A stretch of 39,867 nt of DNA. Source: Porphyromonadaceae bacterium UBA7332 (lineage in GTDB: Bacteria; Bacteroidota; Bacteroidia; Bacteroidales; UBA7332). Position 1 is the first letter of the stretch. Each line of letters opens with the position of its first letter. This document shows positions 6,853 through 15,074 of this stretch, piece after piece. The position numbers were made by a program, and so were the translations under genes. The notes beneath the pieces are model-generated. The model worked only from the letters and a program-made list of their open reading frames with translations. It made no database searches and was not told the origin of the DNA. Location: NCBI GenBank assembly GCA_002471225.1, contig DKPO01000016.1:318730-358596 (forward strand), read 5' to 3'.

Positions 6853-8916
6853 TTATTGAAGTGGTGAAGTTTGAAAAGTTGACGCAGGATATCCGGCTTT
6901 ATTTACCAGATTAGCTCGGGTAAAAGGTTGCCAGCCGTAACGAACGTACTTCGGATTTCTCACTTTATTATTCCAGACTTTTACCTGGTCGTTGATTATC
7001 ACAGCTTCTGCAGGATAATAAACCCCTGATTCATCCGCAATTTCAAAACATACCGGAGCTTTTCCGTCTGATGTTCCCAATCCTTCGGCATAGTCAAAAG
7101 AAATCAAAGCATGATCTTTTTTTAATACTACATCTGAATACAAAGGTCCGGAAGGTATTACTGCTTTATTGTAAGTATCAAACAACGCAAGATTTGCCAT
7201 ACGCTCTCCAATTACCATTTTCTGTCTCGGATGCACATCAAGAGAATCACCTCTATCGGATGAAACAACCATTCCTAAATGTGGACGGGCTTGTAGCAAA
7301 CGACGTTGGCTATCGCGGAATAAAGGCCAGCTCGGACGATTCAAACTTGAAAGCTGAACATAATAAAACGGAAGTTCTTTACCCCAGTTACCTCTCCAAC
7401 TGTCAATCAGCAGAGGAAATAAAATTTCATGCAACTCTGTATTATTCGCATTTGATTCACCCTGATACCACAACACGCCCTTAATTGGAAACGACTGCAA
7501 TGGTTTAATACCGGATTCATATAAATAAACCGGTTCATACGGATGTCTCTGAAGCGGATTCTTCGCTTTCTTAATATTTAAGGCAGCACGACCTCTTACC
7601 CAATCCTGAATATGATCATTCTGCTTCCAGTTATAAAGGATACGAGGTAGAGCAAATTCAAGTGTTGTACGGTCAATCCATGATTCGATAGGCGAACCAC
7701 CAACTGCATTATGTATAATTCCAACTGGCACATTCAAAGAATCACTTAAGGCTTTGGCAAATGAATATCCAATAGCAGAAGTTAGCTGTACGCTATTGGA
7801 GTCTGCAACCAACCATCCATCTTCTTTGAAATATTTCAAATTATTCAAATCATCCAATACCGTGGAATCCCATTCTACAGCATAAGTTTCCCAGCGAGGT
7901 TGCATGTCAAAAATACGAATCTGCGGATGAGAAGCTGCATGTTTAGTTAGTTCATCTTTTTCTACAGCCTGATTTACACGCCATCTCATATTTGACTGAC
8001 CTGAACATAACCAGACCTCACCGATCAGCACATTGCTAAAAGAAAGTTTCTTAGAAGGTGCTGAAACAGATAAAGTGTAAGGTCCACCCGCTTCCATCGG
8101 CTCCAATTCAACAGACCAGTTACCATCTTTACCTGCTACGGTTGATTTCTTTTGCTTTCCAATCTGCACCTGAACTTTTTCATTTGCATTAGCCTTTCCT
8201 TTTATGAGAAGGTTTTCACGACGCTGCAAAATCATATTATCAGAATATATTGCCGGCATTTGAAGTCCGCCATAAATTCCTGTAATGGCTCCATATACAC
8301 ATTCAGCTAATAGTTCAGCCCCTTCAGCATCGGGATGAAGGGCATCAGGCATCAAATGAGGCTTATCGTAAAGGGGTTCCTGAAAATCGATTAATGTTGC
8401 ATTATTATTTTTTGCAACTTGCTCGATAGCTTTCTGGATTTGCCAGTACCAGTCTCTTGTTCCTGACTGAAAACGAGGGTGCCAATGGAATATTGGAGAC
8501 ATTCTCGCAACGAAAAATTCAGCCTTCGGATTTACTGCTTTGAATGAATCAATCAAAGCACTGTAATCAGGCATAAACTCTTCACGGTAATTAGCCCAAT
8601 TGCGTGGATCTGTATCATTCAATCCTAAATGAATAATGACAATATCCGGATTAAATGCCAGAGCTTGTTTAAATTCAGGCAAACTCATATATGGACGATG
8701 CCCTTTATTCAATAAAGTGGCTCCACTATGTCCGAAGTTTCCTACCTGATAACCTTGTCCCAGGAACTTCTGCAATTTTGCCGGATAGCAATTCACTTCT
8801 CTATCCGGTACCAGATAACCATAAGTGACACTATTACCGACACAGGCTACTTTCTTTTGAGCATAAGCCACAGCTACTGTGACTAACAACAGAAAAAGAG
8901 TAAATAACTTTTTCAT
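6853..8916 (-). CDS. nanS: Two-domain sialate O-acetylesterase (GDSL + SASA), NanS/EstA type
   Basis: 687-residue secreted esterase with two SGNH domains. A signal peptide covers about residues 1-19 (AVAYAQ). Domain 1 (about 20-215) has nucleophile S29 in GNSVTYG, block III GLND, and DALHPDAEG with the Asp/His pair. Domain 2 (about 220-687) begins with a beta-sandwich like that of the SASA family (IYSDNMILQRRENLLIKG). It has GQSNMRWRV with the second Ser, VLWYQGESN, and SLDVHPRQKMVIGERMA with the candidate His. Two-domain sialate O-acetylesterases of this kind are known from oral and gut Bacteroidetes (NanS/EstA), where they strip acetyl groups before sialidase attack. The start overlaps the stop of the upstream esterase gene by 4 bp (ATGA), so translation is probably coupled. 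Confidence 0.9.
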   Translation of the reverse strand: MKKLFTLFLLLVTVAVAYAQKKVACVGNSVTYGYLVPDREVNCYPAKLQKFLGQGYQVGNFGHSGATLLNKGHRPYMSLPEFKQALAFNPDIVIIHLGLNDTDPRNWANYREEFMPDYSALIDSFKAVNPKAEFFVARMSPIFHWHPRFQSGTRDWYWQIQKAIEQVAKNNNATLIDFQEPLYDKPHLMPDALHPDAEGAELLAECVYGAITGIYGGLQMPAIYSDNMILQRRENLLIKGKANANEKVQVQIGKQKKSTVAGKDGNWSVELEPMEAGGPYTLSVSAPSKKLSFSNVLIGEVWLCSGQSNMRWRVNQAVEKDELTKHAASHPQIRIFDMQPRWETYAVEWDSTVLDDLNNLKYFKEDGWLVADSNSVQLTSAIGYSFAKALSDSLNVPVGIIHNAVGGSPIESWIDRTTLEFALPRILYNWKQNDHIQDWVRGRAALNIKKAKNPLQRHPYEPVYLYESGIKPLQSFPIKGVLWYQGESNANNTELHEILFPLLIDSWRGNWGKELPFYYVQLSSLNRPSWPLFRDSQRRLLQARPHLGMVVSSDRGDSLDVHPRQKMVIGERMANLALFDTYNKAVIPSGPLYSDVVLKKDHALISFDYAEGLGTSDGKAPVCFEIADESGVYYPAEAVIINDQVKVWNNKVRNPKYVRYGWQPFTRANLVNKAGYPASTFQTSPLQ

Positions 8917-9575
8917 TTGCTATTTACATAAGGTTTAACGATTTCAGCCCAATTCTGATATCCTGCACCTAATAAATGTAATCCGTCATTGGTATATTTC
9001 AGATTCATTTTTCCCGTTTCGGGATTAATAAACTTCGAGTACAAATCAATATAAGTAACTGATTTGTTTGTTGCTATTTCCTGAATAAGTTTATTCAAAG
9101 GAACAATAGATCCTGCTTTAGAAGTGTGTCCTGAAAACATTTTCTTTTCATCTGAAACAGGCAATACACTTTGAAGATATATTTTCGTTTTCGGAGATTT
9201 CGCCTGAATTTCATCTACAATCATCCCGATATTTGTTGCAATTGAATCAATGGATGTCCCATGATTCAGGTCATTAACACCGATCAAAAGGAAAATCTTT
9301 TTAGGTTGACCTGATACGATAGCATCCAGACGATCAAGAACTCCAACTGTACGATCACCACTGATACCGCGATTCTTTACATGTGGGTTATTGAAAAATT
9401 CGAACCACTCACCTCCATCGGTGATACTGTTACCTACAAAAACGATGTCTTTTTTATTGATAGGAAGAGTTTCAAATAAGGTAGCACGCTGATGCCAGTA
9501 AGTTGAATAATTATCTCTTTGAGCAAAAGAGTTTAAAGCGATAGTCAGGCATGCTGCCAATACAATTTTTCTCAT
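8913..9575 (-). CDS. SGNH/GDSL-family esterase, secreted
   Basis: 220-residue single-domain SGNH hydrolase resembling PAF-acetylhydrolase-like GDSL lipases. Signal peptide about 1-18 (LNSFAQ). Block I is FVGNSITDGGEW with nucleophile S50; block II is RGISGD with the Gly; block III is GVNDLNHG with Asn; block V is NDGLHLLGAGY with D197 and H200. All catalytic residues are present. In this operon it is most likely a third O-acetylesterase for sialic acid or acetylated amino sugars, but sequence alone does not fix the substrate. The stop overlaps the start of the two-domain esterase by 4 bp, and a 14-bp hairpin separates it from the hexosaminidase gene upstream. Confidence 0.85.
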   Translation of the reverse strand: MRKIVLAACLTIALNSFAQRDNYSTYWHQRATLFETLPINKKDIVFVGNSITDGGEWFEFFNNPHVKNRGISGDRTVGVLDRLDAIVSGQPKKIFLLIGVNDLNHGTSIDSIATNIGMIVDEIQAKSPKTKIYLQSVLPVSDEKKMFSGHTSKAGSIVPLNKLIQEIATNKSVTYIDLYSKFINPETGKMNLKYTNDGLHLLGAGYQNWAEIVKPYVNSK

Positions 9576-9605
9576 ATCAATTAGATTTTAAATTTTATAC
9601 GAATA

Positions 9606-9643
9606 AATCGGATTATGCAAAAAAAATTCTGCATAATCCGATT
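9606..9643 (-). other. Intercistronic hairpin, 14-bp perfect stem
   Basis: Arms AATCGGATTATGCA (9606-9619) and 9630-9643 are perfect complements with a 10-nt A/T loop. On the transcribed minus strand the T8 run lies in the loop, not after the stem, so it is not a standard terminator. It may set an mRNA 3' end or a stability boundary between the hexosaminidase and esterase cistrons. Confidence 0.6.
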
Positions 9644-9646
9644 AAG

Positions 9647-11647
9647 TTATTTTTTCTTCTCGGTTGAATAGATCAAATTATCAATCCGGTCTTTGCCATC
9701 CAACGTTACAAATGCTGCTGAGAACATCCATTTAGTCAGACGAACCTGAGGAATTGAGAATTTGCCAATTGGCAATTTAATTAAAACTGTGTTCCATCCT
9801 TTATTTAATGTAACAGGTATCGGATCTCTGCCAACCATATTTTCGTTACCTAATGGCACTTCATTGGATTTAGTTGTATGAGTAGCCGTCCATACGGGAG
9901 GCTGCACTTCATCCTTATTAATCCAGATTTTACTGCCTTTATAGTCCCAGTTACCTTGTTGTGGAGCTAAGTCCATTTCGGATCTACTGTAGTTCTGTGT
10001 TTCAAACCATAAACCTACTGTTTGCTTTTTAGGAGAATATACATTCGTCCATGCATAAGCAGTGTGGTTTTCTTTCGGATCCTTATAAAACGTAGGGATC
10101 ATATTGCCCCATACGTGACGTAAATAAACTCCTGATCCGATTGCTTTATTTACATTGTATTGCTGATCTTCGTATATGTACGAATCTTTAATTGCAGTTT
10201 CAGGTTCAAAAGATTTAGACAAATCGCCTCCATTCGGAAAAGCATCCGTAATATTCCATTCTGCGTCTGTTTGTTTTACATAAGCAAAAGGAAGATTGGT
10301 GAAATTCTGATCTTTATGCCAAAGCATACGGGATTCGAAATCTTTAAATGCGTTGAACGGTTCGGTATTTTCAATCATATTCGTACCAAACTCGTCATAA
10401 TATTGCCAGCCTCCGCCGAGCCAGGCTCTTTCTGCTATTGCAAGCATATTCGGATAAAGCTGATTTTCGATAATCATATTTACTTCTTTATCCATATAAC
10501 GGTCATGCCATAAAGCAAGAATTGTTCCTGCTATCTGGTCTGATCCTTCAGATACGTTCCCGATACGGCTCGTGTAAAGCCCGTAAATATCTGCAAAAGT
10601 ATCAAAATGATTTAAATAGTGAAACTTACTATCGATAGCCGGAATTCCAGGGGTTGGTTTCCCGCGGTAACTCCACATTTGTGTCATATCAACCTCACCG
10701 GCTTTGTAATTCCATCCCGGATTCCATGAGATTGTTTTTTTCCCTTTTTCGCGGATAAATGCTACCATTTCATCGCAAAAATCAGGATTGGTGAATTTTA
10801 CTTCATCTGTTCCTATATGCAGATACGGCACTTCGTCCAAAACGTCGCAAACCTCTGCAATAAGTTTTTTAAGAATTTCAGTTCCTTTTTCCGATTGCAT
10901 ATCCATGCCAAAAGCACGCTCAAAAGCTGCACTGTGCCCCGGCATATCAATCTCCGGAATAAGCATTACATGATTCTGTTTACAGAACGCCTGAAGTTCT
11001 TTTGCTTCTTCATGAGTGTAGTATTTTCCCGGCATTCGTGTCATATTTGAATCTGCCACGAGTTCCGGGAAAACCTTACTCTCTAATCTCCATGCCTGAT
11101 TCTCGGTCAAGTGCCAATGAAACACATTGATTTTATATTTCGCCAGTGTCGCAATTTCTTGCTTCAACTCAGGTAAAGAAATATAACTCCGACCGACATC
11201 CTGCATTAAACCTCGTACTTTGAAAGAGGGCCAATCAGTAATTTCCATACAAGGAATTTTACCGTTTGGATACTCTTTCAGTAATTGAGATAAAGTCTGC
11301 AGTCCCCAGAATAAACCCTGATTGGTTATCGCATTTATCTGAACTCCATCTTTTGTTATCAAAAGCTTGTAAGCTTCCGAAAAATTAGCCTTAACACCAG
11401 GCAGCTGATCCACAAGGGTAAGAGATAACTTTTTCCCTGATTCAGACAACCCAATCTCGGCTGTTTCCAACATAGAGGTCAGATCTGAATTTCCGTTTGT
11501 CAAAGTAAAACCTTTAGTCTTCAGAAATCCTTTTCCTTCAACAATCTGCTGAGGTTGAGGTAATAATTGTTTTTGCGCATTTAACGACAATGCCGTTAAG
11601 CAAAAACCTGCAAATAACCATTGTTTAATCTGTGTTCTGTTTTCCAT
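9647..11647 (-). CDS. Beta-N-acetylhexosaminidase, GH20
   Basis: 666-residue secreted exo-hexosaminidase. Signal peptide about 1-25 (SLNAQ). A GH20b-like N domain (about 25-140) precedes the TIM barrel (about 145-430), which carries NVFHWHLTENQAWRLE, PEIDMPGHSAA and the catalytic pair D281-E282 in LHIGTDEVKF. These enzymes remove terminal GlcNAc or GalNAc, using the substrate acetamido group with Asp-Glu assistance. A C-terminal module (about 435-666) is rich in Trp and beta strands and may be an accessory carbohydrate-binding domain. Next to the sialidase, it would trim the glycan exposed after sialic acid removal, as on N-glycans or mucins. It resembles the NahA-type enzymes of nan loci. 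Confidence 0.9.
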   Translation of the reverse strand: MENRTQIKQWLFAGFCLTALSLNAQKQLLPQPQQIVEGKGFLKTKGFTLTNGNSDLTSMLETAEIGLSESGKKLSLTLVDQLPGVKANFSEAYKLLITKDGVQINAITNQGLFWGLQTLSQLLKEYPNGKIPCMEITDWPSFKVRGLMQDVGRSYISLPELKQEIATLAKYKINVFHWHLTENQAWRLESKVFPELVADSNMTRMPGKYYTHEEAKELQAFCKQNHVMLIPEIDMPGHSAAFERAFGMDMQSEKGTEILKKLIAEVCDVLDEVPYLHIGTDEVKFTNPDFCDEMVAFIREKGKKTISWNPGWNYKAGEVDMTQMWSYRGKPTPGIPAIDSKFHYLNHFDTFADIYGLYTSRIGNVSEGSDQIAGTILALWHDRYMDKEVNMIIENQLYPNMLAIAERAWLGGGWQYYDEFGTNMIENTEPFNAFKDFESRMLWHKDQNFTNLPFAYVKQTDAEWNITDAFPNGGDLSKSFEPETAIKDSYIYEDQQYNVNKAIGSGVYLRHVWGNMIPTFYKDPKENHTAYAWTNVYSPKKQTVGLWFETQNYSRSEMDLAPQQGNWDYKGSKIWINKDEVQPPVWTATHTTKSNEVPLGNENMVGRDPIPVTLNKGWNTVLIKLPIGKFSIPQVRLTKWMFSAAFVTLDGKDRIDNLIYSTEKKK

Positions 11648-11693
11648 TACTCAATACTGTATTCGGTTTTTTAATAGTATAAAATCGGGATTA

Positions 11694-13331
11694 TTATTTA
11701 ATAATATCCTCTAATTTAACATTCTGATAAAGCATATGTGCCTGGCTACTTTCGTAAATGATACCTACTGTATCTTTATCTACCATAGTCAAACAAGAAT
11801 ATCCCCAACCGTGACCTTCATCCAACATTACCTCATGCTCTTTTTTCCATGTTTTACCACCGTCTAAACTTGCTTTGATAGTGATAGTGTGACGACCTTT
11901 TGTCGTGTTAGGATTTGAGAATAAAAGAATGTCTTTATTCAATGAGTTATCTTTTGCAGGAACTTTTATCAAACTTGCCATACAAACAGATTCTTGTAAA
12001 GCTGAACGATTTGAGCTATGAGGCTCCCATGTTTTACCTAAATCTTTTGTTGTATAAATAGCACGGCTACCACCTCTGTTGTCACGCATGTTCAACATCA
12101 ATACACCCGGTTCAACTTCTGCAACCTGCGCTTCTGTTGTATTCGTATGTGCATGATTGTGGATATGCCATGTTTCTCCGCGGTCTTTAGAATACATAAT
12201 ACCTGCATTTGGCACACGTGTAGAGTCAATGTACTGGATAGGGAAAACTAAAGTTCCGTCTTCCATTGTGATACCCATACCCGGACCTTGTAACAAGAAA
12301 TACCAAGAAGGATCTTTTACTTGTTCAGTAATATTGATAGGAGCACTCCATGTTTTACCATCATCTGTACTTTTAGTAAGAACCAACTGTGCTGTGTGGT
12401 TTTTGTCCATCCCTTGTTGAGAGTTAAACCATGCACGGTAGTTACCCATACCATGAGTCCATGCAGCGATAGTCCAGATAGTACCAGTTTTAGAGTCAAC
12501 AAGGATAGCAGGGTCACCCACACCATTCTGACCGCTTGGCAAACCAGCATCTTCACCGAATGTCATAATTGTACGCATCGGTTCCCATGTCTGACCTTTA
12601 TCCGTACTACGGCTTAGTCCGATATCAACACGCTCTTGCAAGTCAACACTTGTATTGTAACGAATATCGTAAACAGCCAATAAGCTTCCTTTATTTGTAG
12701 TAACCAAACCAGGGATACGATAAGCCATTACGTTATCATCACCGGCGTGGCGAACACCAACACCCATTCTATGCACATCAGTTACAAGAGGAGCTTCGAT
12801 TACAGGAGCTTTTTTATTATTTAATTCGATCCCTTTCAAGTCAACTGTCAATGTTGACAAAAGAGAAGTCTTTTTCTTCATTTCAATACTAACCCAGAAA
12901 TAGTTGATTCCAGGGAATAGTTTTTTATCGCAGTTAAATACGATTGATCTTGATTTAGGATTTTTGATTTGACCTAATTCAATACTGTAAGACGGATCTG
13001 CTTTATGAGTTTTTCCAGGCACATCACGCTTGATATATTCAGTCGGATAGTAAAGAATACGGCTACCGCGTTCTATAGCTTCCGTTCCTGAATAATACAA
13101 TTTAATAGATTTAATTTCAGAAAGGTTAGTGTTCTGACCAAGGCTAAGTTCAACCTTGTTTAATTGATCATTATTTTTAGCGTCGATACGCATGAAAAAG
13201 AGCGGATTATCACTTCTTTCGATCAAAATAGGCAGTTGCGTTTCTTTGACACGCACTGTATCCATTCCTGTAGATGCCATAGCTGTCATCGACATAGTTC
13301 CCAATAAAAGTACTAATAGGTTCTTTTTCAT
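11694..13331 (-). CDS. nanH: Exo-alpha-sialidase, GH33
   Basis: 545-residue secreted sialidase. Signal peptide about 1-20 (MTAMAS). An N-terminal beta-sandwich domain (about 25-175) typical of Bacteroidetes NanH precedes the six-bladed propeller. R205 in YRIPGL is the first arginine of the triad that binds the sialic acid carboxylate. Five Asp-boxes are visible: STDKGQTW (242-249), STDDGKTW, SKDRGETW, TKDLGKTW and SLDGGKTW. The block EVEPGVLMLNMRDNRGGSR carries the candidate Glu and second Arg, and WGYSCL the candidate nucleophilic Tyr. It cleaves terminal sialic acids from host glycoconjugates. It follows nanU after a 105-bp gap containing a terminator-like hairpin, suggesting a lower level than NanO/NanU. 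Confidence 0.95.
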   Translation of the reverse strand: MKKNLLVLLLGTMSMTAMASTGMDTVRVKETQLPILIERSDNPLFFMRIDAKNNDQLNKVELSLGQNTNLSEIKSIKLYYSGTEAIERGSRILYYPTEYIKRDVPGKTHKADPSYSIELGQIKNPKSRSIVFNCDKKLFPGINYFWVSIEMKKKTSLLSTLTVDLKGIELNNKKAPVIEAPLVTDVHRMGVGVRHAGDDNVMAYRIPGLVTTNKGSLLAVYDIRYNTSVDLQERVDIGLSRSTDKGQTWEPMRTIMTFGEDAGLPSGQNGVGDPAILVDSKTGTIWTIAAWTHGMGNYRAWFNSQQGMDKNHTAQLVLTKSTDDGKTWSAPINITEQVKDPSWYFLLQGPGMGITMEDGTLVFPIQYIDSTRVPNAGIMYSKDRGETWHIHNHAHTNTTEAQVAEVEPGVLMLNMRDNRGGSRAIYTTKDLGKTWEPHSSNRSALQESVCMASLIKVPAKDNSLNKDILLFSNPNTTKGRHTITIKASLDGGKTWKKEHEVMLDEGHGWGYSCLTMVDKDTVGIIYESSQAHMLYQNVKLEDIIK

Positions 13332-13350
13332 ATTAAATTAATTAGATATT

Positions 13351-13400
13351 AAAAAAAGAAATCCAGAGGAGGAACAGATTCTCCACTCCTCTTCTGGATT
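13351..13400 (-). terminator. Attenuator-like hairpin between nanU and nanH
   Basis: Arms 13360-13373 and 13387-13400 pair at 13 of 14 positions, with the remaining one a G-U. On the minus-strand transcript the stem is followed by UUUCUUUUUUU. This is an intrinsic terminator shape inside the operon, so it probably terminates partially or marks an mRNA end behind the highly expressed susCD-like genes. Confidence 0.7.
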
Positions 13401-13436
13401 CATATTAAACAAACTGTTGTTGTATGATTGTGAATA

Positions 13437-15047
13437 TTAATAACCTGGTGTTTGAGTCAACTTAGGGTCATTGTTAAGTATTGTTCTCTCAAGAGGCCAT
13501 AATACTTTATGAGCTTCAGTCGCTTCATTTAAAAGCGGTTCGCTTCCGTTTGGATTACCTTCTGCACAGAATACCAGATGTTTTCCGCCTTTAGTCAATG
13601 TCATACGACGAACGTCCCACCAACGTTGACCTTCCTGGATAAACTCTTTATCTTTTTCTGCAAGAATAGCAAGCTCGTTTTGTGTAAAGTCGCCAGCTTT
13701 GTATCCATATTCAGCAGCATTCCAGTTTTTACCATATGCACGCTCTCTTACCAAGTTAATGTACTTCTCAACATCTGCATTGTTACCTTCCATGTTCGCA
13801 ATTTCAGCTAAAGAAAGATAAATCAAAGGAAGACGATAGAAAACCATATCACCATTGTAAATACGAGCGCCTTGTGCATTGATATAACCAATGTTTTTGC
13901 GAACGTGAGTCCCGTAAAGAGACAATACTTTTGTTGTCGTATCTTTTGCATAAGATGCAATGAACGTTGACAATTTACGAGAGTCTTCATCATCAAAGCT
14001 ATTGAACAATGACAAATTGTATTCAGATGTTTGCGTACCTGAAGTTTGAACACCTAGTGGATCACCAAACACAGTTCCGTCAGCTTTGAAACGATTTTTT
14101 GTACTACCTGTTGCCATGTTATACAAGAAGTTGTTGAAGTTATTTGTTGCTTCTCCTTCTAAATAACGAATCGCAAAGATTATCTCGCTGTTAGCTTTGT
14201 TATTTACATCAAATACACGATCAAATGAAGGTTGTAAACTCAAACTGTAATTTGAAACTACACTTTCGAATGATTTTTTAGCCTCAACTAAATCAGCTTC
14301 ATTAGCTACGTCATCACCTGTAGTTACTTTAGATGTCCACAAGTAAACTTCACCTTTTAAAGATTCTGTTGCAGCTTTTGACCAGTAAACTTTGTTTCCA
14401 CGTTTGTATGGGTCAAAATCATTCACATCACCGAAATAGTTTAAAGATGTTGCAATATCACTCTTGATTTGTGCCATTACTTCTTTCGGAGTAGAACGAG
14501 CCATGTACAATTCTGTCGGATCTGTTACTCCATCAACAACATCCGGAGTCAGACGCAAAGGTACACCACCGTATACTCTGTAAAGATCGAAATAATAAAA
14601 TGCTCTTAAACCATAAACCTGTCCCAAAAAGAATTTCTTCTTAGCTTCAGAGATGTAATTTGCATTTGTTACACGAGCAATAAATAAATTCAGATTCGTG
14701 ATACGACCGTAGATATCACCAAACTTAGTTACCCCTGTATTGAATTCATCGAAGTTTTGCAAAATGATATTACCATAACTTGCTGTGTTACCATCACTGG
14801 TCGCACCGTTACGGAACATTCCTCCGCGTAATTCACCGAATACAAGAGAGTGCTGGAATGCAGCATCTCTCAAGTGTTTGTGAATACCATCAATATAAGC
14901 AGTAACCTGGGCTTCTGTCTGCCAGTATGAACCGCTACCGTAGTTATCTTCCGGAGCTAGTTCCAACCAATCAGAACAAGACGTTGTCACCATTACTGAT
15001 GATAAAGCCATAACGCCATATAATATTGTATGTTTGAATCTTTTCAT
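13437..15047 (-). CDS. nanU: SusD/RagB-family outer-membrane lipoprotein, NanU-like
   Basis: 536-residue surface glycan-binding lipoprotein that forms the lid of the SusC-type pore. The lipobox TTSC gives C24 as the anchor, followed by SDWLELAPEDNY. SusD_RagB-type helical regions run through the middle (DLYRVYGGVPLRLTP, about residues 165-180) and near the C terminus (DKEFIQEGQRWWDVRRMT, LWPLERTILNNDPKLTQTPGY). An in-frame TTG at 15074 would add nine residues overlapping the TonB-receptor stop region. The ATG at 15047, which begins a proper lipoprotein signal, is preferred. It follows nanO by 27 bp. Position between NanO and the sialidase argues for binding Neu5Ac or short sialoglycans, as NanU does in related bacteria. 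Confidence 0.92.
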   Translation of the reverse strand: MKRFKHTILYGVMALSSVMVTTSCSDWLELAPEDNYGSGSYWQTEAQVTAYIDGIHKHLRDAAFQHSLVFGELRGGMFRNGATSDGNTASYGNIILQNFDEFNTGVTKFGDIYGRITNLNLFIARVTNANYISEAKKKFFLGQVYGLRAFYYFDLYRVYGGVPLRLTPDVVDGVTDPTELYMARSTPKEVMAQIKSDIATSLNYFGDVNDFDPYKRGNKVYWSKAATESLKGEVYLWTSKVTTGDDVANEADLVEAKKSFESVVSNYSLSLQPSFDRVFDVNNKANSEIIFAIRYLEGEATNNFNNFLYNMATGSTKNRFKADGTVFGDPLGVQTSGTQTSEYNLSLFNSFDDEDSRKLSTFIASYAKDTTTKVLSLYGTHVRKNIGYINAQGARIYNGDMVFYRLPLIYLSLAEIANMEGNNADVEKYINLVRERAYGKNWNAAEYGYKAGDFTQNELAILAEKDKEFIQEGQRWWDVRRMTLTKGGKHLVFCAEGNPNGSEPLLNEATEAHKVLWPLERTILNNDPKLTQTPGY

Positions 15048-15074
15048 AGTTCTTTCTATTAAGTAATAATACAA

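Noticed and set aside
15048..15074. Nine-residue N-terminal extension of NanU from TTG
   Set aside because: It would put charged residues before a well-formed lipoprotein signal; the ATG at 15047 gives a normal lipobox distance.
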